A DNA stretch of 64,000 bases, from assembly GCF_002564045.1 (NCBI RefSeq), contig NZ_PDJK01000001.1:806001-870000 (forward strand), read 5' to 3'. The DNA comes from Amycolatopsis sulphurea. GTDB taxonomy: Bacteria > Actinomycetota > Actinomycetes > Mycobacteriales > Pseudonocardiaceae. The notes beneath the pieces were generated by a model. The model saw nothing but the letters and a program-made list of their open reading frames with translations. It made no database searches and was not told the DNA's origin. Below, in pieces: positions 55,460-63,891 of the stretch; within the stretch, counting starts at the first letter, position 1; each line of letters begins with the position of its first letter. The translations under genes and the position numbers were made by a program.

Positions 55460-56988
55460 CGAGCAGTATCCGGATCTTCATCGGCGAGCCGTCCTCGATC
55501 GACCCGGCACAGGGTTTCGAACACGACGGGGCGCTCGTGCTGCGGTTCCTCGCCGACCCGCTGATCGACTTCACCCCGGACACCGGCGAGCCCCGGCCGG
55601 CCGCGGCCGCGAGCTGGGAGGTGGACGAGGACGGGAAGCGAGTGCTGTTCCGGCTGCGCCGCGATGTCCGATTTCACCACGGCCGGGCCGTGACGGCCGA
55701 GGATTACGTGTACTCGCTGACCAGGGTGGTCCGACCGGAGACCGGGTCGAAGCTGGCCTACAACCTGGCGATGGTCGAGGGCTGCGAAGCCGTCCTGGCC
55801 GGCCGCTCGGACACGTTGAGCGGAGTCCGCGCGCTGGCCCCGGACCTGCTCGAAGTCCGGTTGACCGAACCGTTCCACGAGATCGCGGCGGTGTTCGGGC
55901 ACCGGGTCACCGCGCCGGTGCCTGCCGAGCTCATCGAGGCCGACCCCGAGGACTTCCGGGTGCGGCCGGTCAGCACCGGGCCCTACCGGATCGCCGAGCC
56001 GTGGCGGGAGGGCATCGGACTGGTGCTGGAACGCTTCGACGGCTACTACGGGAGCAACGCCGCCTACCCGGACGGCGGCGGCGGGCACGTCGACCGGATC
56101 GACCTGGCGGTCTACGACGAGGTCGACGAGGGCTACGCGGACTGGCAGCGAGGTGCCCTGCAGATCACCAAGGTCCCGCCGGCCCGGCTGGGGGACGCTT
56201 TCGGATTCGGCGAGCGATTCCGGCGGACGCCGTGCGCGCTGATGCAATACATCGGATTTCCCACCAGGGTCGCTCCGTTCGACGACCCCCGCGTCCGCCG
56301 GGCCGTCGCGATGAGTGTCGACCGGCAGCACATCATCGACGAGATCTTCCACGGCACCCGCCCGATCGCCGACCGGGTCCTGCCGCCCGCCATCGCCCGC
56401 GGCGACGGCGGCGACGACCTGATCGACATCGAGTACTCACCGCAGCGAGCTCGTGAACTGCTGGCCGAAGCAGGCGTCGGCACCGACCTGGAGTTCGACT
56501 TCTGCTTCAACGCCGGCCTCGGCCACGACGCCTGGGTGGCGCTGGCACTGGACCAGATCAGCGCCGCCCTCGGCTGGCGGTTCCGGCTCACCCCGTTGCC
56601 CTGGCCGGAATTCCTGCGCTGGCTGCCTCGAGCCGATGCCCTGTTCCGGATGACCTGGGTGATCGACTACCCGTCGCCGGACAACTTCCTCTATCCGCTG
56701 TTCCATTCCGAATCCATCCACCACGACAATTTCACCGGGTTTTCCTCCGCCGAGTTCGACCTGCTGATCCAGCGCGCCCGATCAACCGCGGACCCGGCCG
56801 AACGCGCCAAGCTCTATCGGGCGGCCGAAGAGGTAGTGTGCTCGGCTCTGCCACTGCTGCCGCTGTGGTTCGGCGTCCAGTACCACTTGGTCGACCTCGA
56901 CCGGTTCGACATCGACGGGCCGCCGGTCGACCTGTTCGGCGAGCCCGCACTGCGGCTTTACCGGCCGCGGCCGAGCTCTGCCGGCTGA
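55456..56988 (+). CDS. Peptide-binding protein (SBP family 5) without a signal peptide
   Basis: 510 aa of the OppA/DppA-type fold: EPSSIDPAQGFEHDGALVLRFLADPLIDF, LRRDVRFHHGRAVTAEDYVYSLTRVV, STGPYRIAEPW, DDPRVRRAVAMSVDRQHII and DYPSPDNFLYPLFHS. The protein begins MTSSIRIFIGEPSSID directly, with no signal sequence or lipobox, and the GTG start lies within the overlap with the previous gene. No permease or ATPase is adjacent. Precedent: clavulanic acid clusters contain OppA-like proteins needed for late steps. It may bind the peptide product or an intermediate. Confidence 0.85.
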   Translation: MTSSIRIFIGEPSSIDPAQGFEHDGALVLRFLADPLIDFTPDTGEPRPAAAASWEVDEDGKRVLFRLRRDVRFHHGRAVTAEDYVYSLTRVVRPETGSKLAYNLAMVEGCEAVLAGRSDTLSGVRALAPDLLEVRLTEPFHEIAAVFGHRVTAPVPAELIEADPEDFRVRPVSTGPYRIAEPWREGIGLVLERFDGYYGSNAAYPDGGGGHVDRIDLAVYDEVDEGYADWQRGALQITKVPPARLGDAFGFGERFRRTPCALMQYIGFPTRVAPFDDPRVRRAVAMSVDRQHIIDEIFHGTRPIADRVLPPAIARGDGGDDLIDIEYSPQRARELLAEAGVGTDLEFDFCFNAGLGHDAWVALALDQISAALGWRFRLTPLPWPEFLRWLPRADALFRMTWVIDYPSPDNFLYPLFHSESIHHDNFTGFSSAEFDLLIQRARSTADPAERAKLYRAAEEVVCSALPLLPLWFGVQYHLVDLDRFDIDGPPVDLFGEPALRLYRPRPSSAG

Positions 56989-57007
56989 TCCGAACAACGG
57001 GGGATAC

Positions 57008-57439
57008 GTGACACAGCATGCGGACCGGATCATCGAAGCGAAGGCCGACCAGCTGCGGGCGCTCGACACCACGCTGATCGACACCATCCAGAACTGGATA
57101 GACCTGACCAAAGACCTCGGCAACGCACGGATTGACGCCGGGCATCCCCGAACTGTGCACCAGGATGAGCTGGCGTTCATCAGGGGCTTCCGCTCGCTCG
57201 GCGCGGCCGGCGCCGAGCTGGCCGTGGTTCTGCTACGGCTGAGCCGGACCGGCCTTGACTCGCCGCAGGCCAAGGAAGTCTCGCCGGCTGACTATCGAGT
57301 GCGTCGGACATCGACGTCGCACCCGTCCGGGCGCTTCCGCGACGGCAGACCGATCAACGTCGACGCTGAACTGGTAGGTCATGCCGGTTGTGACGGTGCG
57401 TGTGCTGCATGGCCGAAAGAGACGCTTGCGGGGCCGTAG
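57008..57439 (+). CDS. Chorismate-mutase (AroQ)-like protein
   Basis: 143 aa. Residues about 10-85 fit the three-helix AroQ pattern: QLRALDTTLIDTIQNWIDLTKDLGNARIDAGHP aligns without gaps to the family's I-x2-LD-x2-LL...LA-x-x-IG-x-x-K-x-x-x-G-x-P; a second helix and a terminal LLRLSR (family Ser-Arg end) follow. The Lys equivalent is Arg and the second active-site Arg is not conserved, so activity may be lost or changed. The last 55 residues are unlike the family and low in structure, and may reflect a shifted 3' end. GTG start 19 bases after the SBP gene, so probably the last gene of the biosynthetic operon. Confidence 0.5.
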   Translation: MTQHADRIIEAKADQLRALDTTLIDTIQNWIDLTKDLGNARIDAGHPRTVHQDELAFIRGFRSLGAAGAELAVVLLRLSRTGLDSPQAKEVSPADYRVRRTSTSHPSGRFRDGRPINVDAELVGHAGCDGACAAWPKETLAGP

Positions 57440-57600
57440 TTTCCGGGTTGGGGATTCGCCTCGCCTGGGGCGCTCGTACTGCCTGGTATCCATCCTCTCA
57501 AGCCTGCTGGTTAAGGGATCGCTTTTCGATGTGTCAGGCGGTGCTGAGCGATGCCGAAAAATACCCTTTCTGCTGGTAGTCGGCCATCACCTACGTCCGG

Positions 57601-57762
57601 CTATGCGGCAAGCTGTCGTAGCGTGCGTGACGTCTCGGGCACTTCTTGGGCTCGCGCGTGCCGGATTCTGTCGAGGTATTCGTGCAGGTCAATTGTGCCG
57701 GCGGTCTGGTCGTTGTCCACTTTGTGGCCAGTTGACTGGCCAGTTGTCCCGATAATCGCCAT
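57601..57762 (-). CDS. Possible small protein
   Basis: A 53-codon open frame on the minus strand starting at ATG 57762, ending DLHEYLDRIRHARAQEVPETSRTLRQLAA. The amino-acid mix looks protein-like, not antisense Arg/Gly-rich. The ribosome site is weak. It is divergent from the TIR gene. Nothing else is seen in the 57440-57807 gap. Confidence 0.3.
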   Translation of the reverse strand: MAIIGTTGQSTGHKVDNDQTAGTIDLHEYLDRIRHARAQEVPETSRTLRQLAA

Positions 57763-57794
57763 TATCTGTCGATTTCCGCCCGCTGCCCGCCGCA

Positions 57795-57808
57795 TATCAT
57801 CGTTGGCG
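57795..57808 (+). promoter_or_regulatory. Possible leaderless promoter of the TIR operon
   Basis: TATCAT at 57795-57800 ends 7 bases before the GTG at 57808, and no ribosome site is visible. This fits a leaderless transcript beginning at the start codon. No convincing -35. Confidence 0.35.
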
Positions 57809-58401
57809 TGTCCGAGTACGAGTTCGATCTGTTCATCAGCTACAGCCGTCACGGCAGCGTGCAGAAATGGCTGCTCAACCACTTCTACGGCAAATTGCGT
57901 GAATGTCTCGCCGACGAGTACGGCAGCCTGAACGTGTACGTGGATCGGCAGATGCCCAGTGCGGTGCACTGGCCGTCCAACCTGCGGGACGCGTTGCAGC
58001 GCAGCAAGATCATGGTTCAGTTGCTCACCCCGCCGTACTTTCAGTCCTCCTGGTGCATGGCCGAGACGCGTAGCATGCAAGCCAGGGAGGAGATGCTCGG
58101 ATTCGCGGGACACGGTGGCTCTTCCCAGGGGTTGATCTACCCGATCCTGTACGGGGACTCGGAAAATTTCCCCGATTGGGGAAAGGTGCGCGCCTGGCGG
58201 GATTTCAAGGACGTGGCCTATCCGGATCCTTCCTATCAGCAGAGTGTTGAATACAACAAGTTCCACCACAAGGTCAAGGAGCTCGCCAGGGACTTGGCGC
58301 AGCTGGTGGCCCAGGCGCCACCGTGGCGGCCGGACTGGCCGCTCGTCGAAGTACCGGAACCGGTGTTGCTGCCGACTCCTCCGCTGCCGAGGTTCGAATG
58401 A
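57808..58401 (+). CDS. TIR-domain protein
   Basis: A 197-aa protein. EFDLFISYSR (residues 4-13) is the first TIR strand and BB-loop lead-in, LRDALQRSKIMVQLLTPPYFQSSWCMAE covers the later core, and Glu86 in WCMAE occupies the position of the catalytic Glu of NAD-cleaving TIR proteins. The C-terminal 40 residues are Pro-rich. From established work, such TIR domains in bacteria often deplete NAD or make signalling nucleotides on phage infection; activity here is inferred. The stop overlaps the start of the ATPase gene (ATGA). Confidence 0.85.
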   Translation: MSEYEFDLFISYSRHGSVQKWLLNHFYGKLRECLADEYGSLNVYVDRQMPSAVHWPSNLRDALQRSKIMVQLLTPPYFQSSWCMAETRSMQAREEMLGFAGHGGSSQGLIYPILYGDSENFPDWGKVRAWRDFKDVAYPDPSYQQSVEYNKFHHKVKELARDLAQLVAQAPPWRPDWPLVEVPEPVLLPTPPLPRFE

Positions 58402-60047
58402 CGACCGGCACCGTGCTCACCTTCTATTCGTACAAGGGCGGGGTGGGTCGCAGTTTCACGCTGGCGAACGTGGCCGTGCTGCTGGCGCGCTGGGGGTACC
58501 GGGTGCTCACGGTGGACTGGGACCTCGAAGCGCCCGGGCTGCACCACTACTTCGGGCCGAAGCTGATCGAGCAGCCGGAACGCGGCGTCGTCGACCTCGC
58601 GCACGACTTCCTGCGTGGTGCCGGAGCACCGGAGGGCCCGCGGGATCTGGAGTCCTACGCCGTCCGGGTCGGCGTCGAAGGTGGCCGGCTCGATCTGCTG
58701 GCCGCCGGGCGCGTGGTTTCAGGCAAGCTGGAAGACTCCTATTCGAAGCGAATGCAGGCGCTGAACTGGGAGGACCTGTACCAGCGCGGGTTCGCCGCGT
58801 ACCTGGAGCGGTGCCGTGCGGCGTGGACCGAGGACTACGACTTCGTACTGCTCGACAGCCGGACCGGTGTCTCCGACATCGCCGGCATCTGCACCGCGCA
58901 TCTGCCGGACCGGCTGGTCGTGGTGTTCACCGCCAACGACCAGAACCTCGACGACGTGGTGGACGTCGCCCGGCGGGCCGACCGCGCCCGTGACCGCATG
59001 CCCTACGACCGGCCCCGGCACTCGGTACTTCCCATTCTGTCCAGGTTGGACAATCGAGTCGAGTACGAGCGCGCCGAGCAGTGGCAGCGCAAGTGCGCCG
59101 AGACCGTGGCGCCGCTGTTCGGCAACTGGCTGGCGCAGACCGTCCCGGTGGACCTGATGATGCGCCACCTCACGGTGCCCTACGTCTCCTACTGGAGCTT
59201 CGGCGAGCAGTTGCCGGTCCTGGAGGAGGAGGTGCCCAAAGCGGACCAGATCTCCTACGCGCTGGAGACGGTCACTTCGGTCATCGCGCAGGACTTCGAC
59301 CGTACCGACGTGCTGGCCGACAACCGTGACGCCTACGTGGCCGCCGCGCGGGACCGGTGCCGTGAGTTCGACCTGGACGTGCTGGTGTCGAGCGCACGGC
59401 AGTCCAAGGTCGCCGCGGAACTGATCCAAGAACTGCACCTGCTCGGGGTGCGCGCCGACCGGTCGTTGTCCGGCGACCCGGGATTCCTGGCCGAGGCCAC
59501 CGAATCGGCCCAGCACCTGTGCCTGGTGGTGGAGGGACCGCTGAGCCGCTGGCAGATCACCGAGTCCGAACGATTCCTGCGGCACACGCTCGGGCCGGAG
59601 GGCCGGCATCGGCAGCTGTTCTGCCTGCTCGCCCGCGGCATCGATCGCGACGAACTGCCGGGCTTCGTGCGCAATCTGCGCCACCTGGAATTCACCCCGG
59701 ACGTGCGGCCCGTCCAGGTGGCCAGGCAACTGCACCATCTGCTTACCGCCACCGGGGCAGAGCCGGACCAGGAGGCGCTGCGGGGCGCGGCGGCCGCTCT
59801 CCGCGCGCTGCCGGACACCCTGCCCTACGCCGAACGCTTCGTCCTGGTCGAGGAAACCGTGCGCGGAATGGCCGCCGCACTGGACCACGGCGACCTGACC
59901 CTGCTGCTCGACCGGTCGGCGGACCTGACCTTCCTCGGCAGAGCCCACGGCGACGGTGCCGGGGTGCCCGCACCCCGTGCGCTCCTCGACGCGACGAGGG
60001 CACTGCTGAGCCGGATCGATCGACGGATCAACGCGTTCACCGAATGA
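58398..60047 (+). CDS. KGGVGR-type MinD/ParA-like ATPase with C-terminal TIR-like domain
   Basis: 549 aa. The N-terminal deviant Walker motif YSYKGGVGRSF has Lys13 but Arg in place of the P-loop Lys, as in the KGGVGR-variant ATPases of actinobacteria; VDWDLEAPGLHHYF and FVLLDSRTGVSDIAG supply the other nucleotide-site blocks. From about residue 320 a second domain begins (LDVLVSSARQSKVAAELIQELHLLGVRAD), continues LCLVVEGPLSRWQITESE with Trp385 and Glu389/Glu391, then FCLLARGI: a TIR-like order of strands including a W-x3-E motif. Lies between the TIR gene and the small gene, overlapping the former and abutting the latter. Confidence 0.82.
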   Translation: MTTGTVLTFYSYKGGVGRSFTLANVAVLLARWGYRVLTVDWDLEAPGLHHYFGPKLIEQPERGVVDLAHDFLRGAGAPEGPRDLESYAVRVGVEGGRLDLLAAGRVVSGKLEDSYSKRMQALNWEDLYQRGFAAYLERCRAAWTEDYDFVLLDSRTGVSDIAGICTAHLPDRLVVVFTANDQNLDDVVDVARRADRARDRMPYDRPRHSVLPILSRLDNRVEYERAEQWQRKCAETVAPLFGNWLAQTVPVDLMMRHLTVPYVSYWSFGEQLPVLEEEVPKADQISYALETVTSVIAQDFDRTDVLADNRDAYVAAARDRCREFDLDVLVSSARQSKVAAELIQELHLLGVRADRSLSGDPGFLAEATESAQHLCLVVEGPLSRWQITESERFLRHTLGPEGRHRQLFCLLARGIDRDELPGFVRNLRHLEFTPDVRPVQVARQLHHLLTATGAEPDQEALRGAAAALRALPDTLPYAERFVLVEETVRGMAAALDHGDLTLLLDRSADLTFLGRAHGDGAGVPAPRALLDATRALLSRIDRRINAFTE

Positions 60048-60058
60048 AAGGCGGCGAA

Positions 60059-60664
60059 ATGCCGGAGCAGTACTCCACGAATGCCAGGGCCGCACTACTG
60101 GCGCTGGCGCTGGCCAACCGGGCCATGCTCAACACCGAACTGGTCAACGACCACAAGGTCCGGCTCGGTCCCGCCGACCGCGACCGGCTGAATACCGCCG
60201 GACTGCTGGAGAGTTCGACGAACGTCCGGCCGTTCGTGCACCGGATCACCGACGACGGGATCGACTGGTGCCTGACCGACCTGGTCCGCTCGGAACTACC
60301 GCCTCGCGCGGGGCCGCAGGCCCGGCAGCAGCTCGACCTGCTCCGCAGGCTGGTGCCGTTCCTGCGCCAGCGCGGCTTGCTGGCCGAGGCGTTGCGGTCC
60401 GGTGACCTGGAATCGCTCATCCGCGGCGTCTACGCCGAGCTGTCGGTGGGCGTGCAGGACTGGATTCGCCTGGCCCGGCTGCGGCCGAAGCTCAACGGTG
60501 CGGGCAAGGACGAGGTGGACGCAGTGCTGGTCAAAATGGCGAAGACGGGCACGGTCCACCTGGCCCCCGACTCCAATCGCAAGGTGCTCACCGACGTCGA
60601 CCACGCCGCCGCCGTCCGGGTCGGTGGCGAGGACAAGCACCTCATCGTAATCGAGGAATCATGA
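60059..60664 (+). CDS. Small protein with a winged-helix-like start
   Basis: A 201-aa protein of unrecognised family. Residues 8-75 (ARAALLALALANRAMLNTELVNDHKVRLGPADRDRLNTAGLLESSTNVRPFVHRITDDGIDWC) have the helix-helix-helix-wing layout of a winged-helix domain. A helical region and a beta-rich end follow. The ATG at 60059 follows AAAGGCGG; an ATG at 60044 overlapping the previous stop is the alternative. ATGA overlap with the large ATPase gene. Probably an adaptor or DNA-binding partner of the system. Confidence 0.65.
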   Translation: MPEQYSTNARAALLALALANRAMLNTELVNDHKVRLGPADRDRLNTAGLLESSTNVRPFVHRITDDGIDWCLTDLVRSELPPRAGPQARQQLDLLRRLVPFLRQRGLLAEALRSGDLESLIRGVYAELSVGVQDWIRLARLRPKLNGAGKDEVDAVLVKMAKTGTVHLAPDSNRKVLTDVDHAAAVRVGGEDKHLIVIEES

Positions 60665-63600
60665 CCGACGACTTACGTGAGGTCCTGGCCGTACTGCGAT
60701 TCAACTCCGCCGAGACCCCGGACGACGTCTGGCACACTTCGCCCTCGCACATCGACGGCCTGCACGCCAGGGTCGAGCACACCATCGGGGCGGGCATCGA
60801 GGACGCCAGGGCCAGCACCGGCCCGAGCCCGGTGGGCGTGGCCGTGCAGGGGGAGAAGGGAGTGGGCAAGACCCACCTGCTCGGCTCGGTGCGCCGCATG
60901 GTGCAGCGTGAGGGCGGCTACTTCTTCCTGGTCGAGCTCACCACCGGGGACGCGTTCTGGGATGACCTCGCCGAGGCGATGCGCGGCGAGCTGCACCGGG
61001 CCAACGACGAGGGCGAGCGCCAGCTCACCGTGCTGCTGCGGCAGTTGTGTGCCGGTGCCGCGGTGTCCGAAGAGGTCAGCCGAGCCATCGTGGGCGAATC
61101 GGCACTGCAGCCCGACCACCTGCGTGCACTGCTCAACGGCCTGAGGAAGGCCGACAGCCGCATCGCCGTGGAATGCGGTGATACCATCCGAGCTCTGGTG
61201 CTCTACGGGTCCGACGCCGCGGACATCGGCCTGGAATACCTCCAGGGCCACCAAGGCAGCAAGGATGACCGCCGGTTGTGGGGCATGCAGCACCGCGCCA
61301 AGTCACCCCGCGTGCTCGTGCGCGACATCTCCCGCGTCCTCGCCCTGACGGGTCCGTGCGTCGTCGGGGTCGACCAGCTGGACACCTTGGTCAACAAGGG
61401 GCAGGACGCCCTCGACACCCAGGAGACCGACGCCGGGGCGACCCGGGAAATCGCGCTGATTTCCGACGGTTTGATGGCGCTGCGCGAATCCACCCAGCGG
61501 ACGCTGACCATCGTGGCGTGCCTGCCCAACACCTGGATGAGGTTGAAGGCCGTGGCCAGCGACACGGTGGGCGACCGGTTCACTCAGACCTCCTTCCTGG
61601 GGGCGATCCAGGATCCGGAACTGGGCAGGAAACTGATCGAGAAGTGGCTTGGGGTGATCTACGAAAAGCACGGCGTCACACCACCGCACTCGACCTGGCC
61701 CGTGGCCGCCAGCGCGTTCGGTGAGAGCTGGACGAGTTACACACCGCGGCAGTTGCTCAAGCGGATCCATGCCCACGCCGAAGCCTGCCTGCACGGTGAG
61801 ATCCGGGAACTGGGTTCCTTCGACGAGAAGGTGGCCGAGACCGTACCAGTGGGCCTGCTGCCGGATCATTCCCTGGACGAACTCGACGAGGAGTTCGCCC
61901 GGCTGCGGAGTGCGGTCGATCTCAGCGAGCTGGACATCAGCAAGGATAATGAAGACGAGGTCGCCCCACCATTGCTGCTGGCCGGATTGAAGGCGTGGAT
62001 CACCGAGATCGGCAATGACGACCTGAAGTGGCAGCCGGAGTCGCTGTCGGACGAGAAAAGGCTGCACGCCAGCCTGCGCCGGCACCTCGACGACGCGCTT
62101 GACCTCCAGGAGCAGTGGACCTTCCGGGTCATCTCCGGGGGCCACGGCACGACAGTGCTGCGCCGGTTGCGCAACGCCCGCGACGCTGCGGGCATCCGGG
62201 CCGGGGCCAAGGACCGGTACCTCGTGCTCATCCGCTGGGGCAACCGCGGCTGGACCGGGCCGACCACCCGCAAGGAGTTCACTGCGCTGGAGCAGCTGGG
62301 GGTGCGGCGCCTCGACATGTCGGACGAGGATCTGCGGACCTTCAGCGCGCTCCGGAAAATGCTGGCCACGCCGAACCGGCGGTTGATCACCTGGCTGGTG
62401 GCGCGCAAGCCGGCCAGCGGCCGGACACTGCTGCGCCACGTCCTGCCCCAGTCCACCCCGCCCAGGAACGGCCACCAGGAAACGCGGCCGCCGCCGGACC
62501 TCGCCCCGGCCAGACTCACCACCCCACCCCCCGCCGAGCCGAAGCCCACCCCGCCAAAGGCCCCGATTGCCGAACCGGTCGAAGCCCCGGTCGTGGAACC
62601 GGCCGCACCGGCCGACGAGGAATTCGTGCTCGGGCTCAACGGGGAAATCCGCATCGAGCTGGCGTCGCTGCGCAAGCACGTCATCGTGTTCGCGGGGTCC
62701 GGCAGCGGGAAAACCGTGCTGCTGCGCCGGATCGTCGAGGAGTGCGCACTGCGCGGGGTGTCGGCGATCGTGCTGGACCCCAACAACGACTTGGCCCGCC
62801 TGGGCGACGCCTGGCCCGAACCGCCTGGCGACTGGCTGCCCGGGGACGCGGGCAAGTCGGCGGAATACCTGGCCCACACCGAGGTCGTGGTGTGGACGCC
62901 GGGCCGGGCGGGCGGACGTCCGCTCAGCTTCCACCCGCTGCCCGACTTCGCCGACGTTCGCGAGGACCCCGACGAGTTCGCGGTCTCGGTCGAAGCCGCC
63001 GTGGCCCGGCTGGTGCCGCACGCCAGGGTCGTCAACGGTACCAAGGGTGCCGTTCGCGGCCGGGCGGTGCTGCGCGAGGCGCTGACGCACTACGCCCGTT
63101 CCGGGAAGCGGGACCTCAACCGGTTCATCGAACTGCTCGCCGAACTGCCGGAGGGGGTGAGCAAGCTCAGCACCGGCACCGCGATGGCCGCCGATCTGGC
63201 GGAGACCCTGCGGGCGGCTGTGGTCAACGACCCGCTCCTCGGCGGGCCGGGGGAAACGACCGACCCGGGGGTCCTGCTCACGCCGTCGGCAGGCAGGCGG
63301 GCCCGGATCTCGGTGATCAGCTTCATCGGGTTGCCGTCGGAGGAGCAGCGGCAGGGCTTCGTCAGCCAGCTCCAGTGGGAGGTGTTCGCCTGGATCAAAC
63401 GCCACCCGGCCGTGGACCGGCCGCTCGGCGGCCTGTTCGTGATGGACGAAGCGCAGACCATCGCGCCGTCGACTGCGTTGACGGCCAGCACGCAGAGCAC
63501 CATCCTGCTCGCCTCCCAGGCACGCAAGTACGGGCTCGGCCTGGTGCTGGCCACCCAGGCACCGAAGGGCGTGCACAACCAGGTGGTCGGCAATGCCACG

Positions 63601-63834
63601 ACGCAGTTCTTCGGCAGGCTGAACAGCCCGGCGCAGGTGGCCGCGGCGACCGAGATGGCCAGGGCGAAGAGCAGTTCAGTGGGCAACATCTCGAGGCTGG
63701 AACGCGGGCAGTTCTACGCCACCGGCGAGAACTTCGCGTTCCGCCGGATGCGGGTGCCGCTGTGCCTGAGCCACCACCCGCCGAGTCCGTTGCGGCTCGA
63801 AGAAGTACTGGACCGGTCTCACGAGCACCGGTGA
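60661..63834 (+). CDS. Two-ATPase protein: N-terminal AAA plus C-terminal HerA/FtsK-like domain
   Basis: 1057 aa. First P-loop GEKGVGKT at residues 64-71, with probable Walker B VVGVDQLD near 236. The middle, about 330-600, is alpha/beta of unknown type, followed by a Pro-rich linker (about 600-650). Second P-loop GSGSGKT at 679-685; Walker B FVMDEAQ (Asp929-Glu930); then LASQARKYGLGLVLATQAP and FFGRLNSPAQV, as in HerA/VirB4-like DNA translocases. No HerA N-terminal barrel. HerA-like ATPases paired with TIR, SIR2 or nuclease proteins are recurrent in phage defence. Complete 3' end, followed by a strong hairpin. Confidence 0.82.
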   Translation: MTDDLREVLAVLRFNSAETPDDVWHTSPSHIDGLHARVEHTIGAGIEDARASTGPSPVGVAVQGEKGVGKTHLLGSVRRMVQREGGYFFLVELTTGDAFWDDLAEAMRGELHRANDEGERQLTVLLRQLCAGAAVSEEVSRAIVGESALQPDHLRALLNGLRKADSRIAVECGDTIRALVLYGSDAADIGLEYLQGHQGSKDDRRLWGMQHRAKSPRVLVRDISRVLALTGPCVVGVDQLDTLVNKGQDALDTQETDAGATREIALISDGLMALRESTQRTLTIVACLPNTWMRLKAVASDTVGDRFTQTSFLGAIQDPELGRKLIEKWLGVIYEKHGVTPPHSTWPVAASAFGESWTSYTPRQLLKRIHAHAEACLHGEIRELGSFDEKVAETVPVGLLPDHSLDELDEEFARLRSAVDLSELDISKDNEDEVAPPLLLAGLKAWITEIGNDDLKWQPESLSDEKRLHASLRRHLDDALDLQEQWTFRVISGGHGTTVLRRLRNARDAAGIRAGAKDRYLVLIRWGNRGWTGPTTRKEFTALEQLGVRRLDMSDEDLRTFSALRKMLATPNRRLITWLVARKPASGRTLLRHVLPQSTPPRNGHQETRPPPDLAPARLTTPPPAEPKPTPPKAPIAEPVEAPVVEPAAPADEEFVLGLNGEIRIELASLRKHVIVFAGSGSGKTVLLRRIVEECALRGVSAIVLDPNNDLARLGDAWPEPPGDWLPGDAGKSAEYLAHTEVVVWTPGRAGGRPLSFHPLPDFADVREDPDEFAVSVEAAVARLVPHARVVNGTKGAVRGRAVLREALTHYARSGKRDLNRFIELLAELPEGVSKLSTGTAMAADLAETLRAAVVNDPLLGGPGETTDPGVLLTPSAGRRARISVISFIGLPSEEQRQGFVSQLQWEVFAWIKRHPAVDRPLGGLFVMDEAQTIAPSTALTASTQSTILLASQARKYGLGLVLATQAPKGVHNQVVGNATTQFFGRLNSPAQVAAATEMARAKSSSVGNISRLERGQFYATGENFAFRRMRVPLCLSHHPPSPLRLEEVLDRSHEHR

Positions 63835-63842
63835 CCGCGGCG

Positions 63843-63882
63843 AAAAGCGCCCTTCACCCGTTTCGGGTGAAGGGCGCTTTTT
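63843..63882. terminator. Bidirectional intrinsic terminator
   Basis: AAAAGCGCCCTTCACCCG (63843-63860) and CGGGTGAAGGGCGCTTTT (63864-63881) form a perfect 18-bp stem with a TTT loop and A/T flanks on both sides. It ends the conflict operon and the converging gene at 63892. Confidence 0.85.
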
Positions 63883-63891
63883 CTCGTGAGG

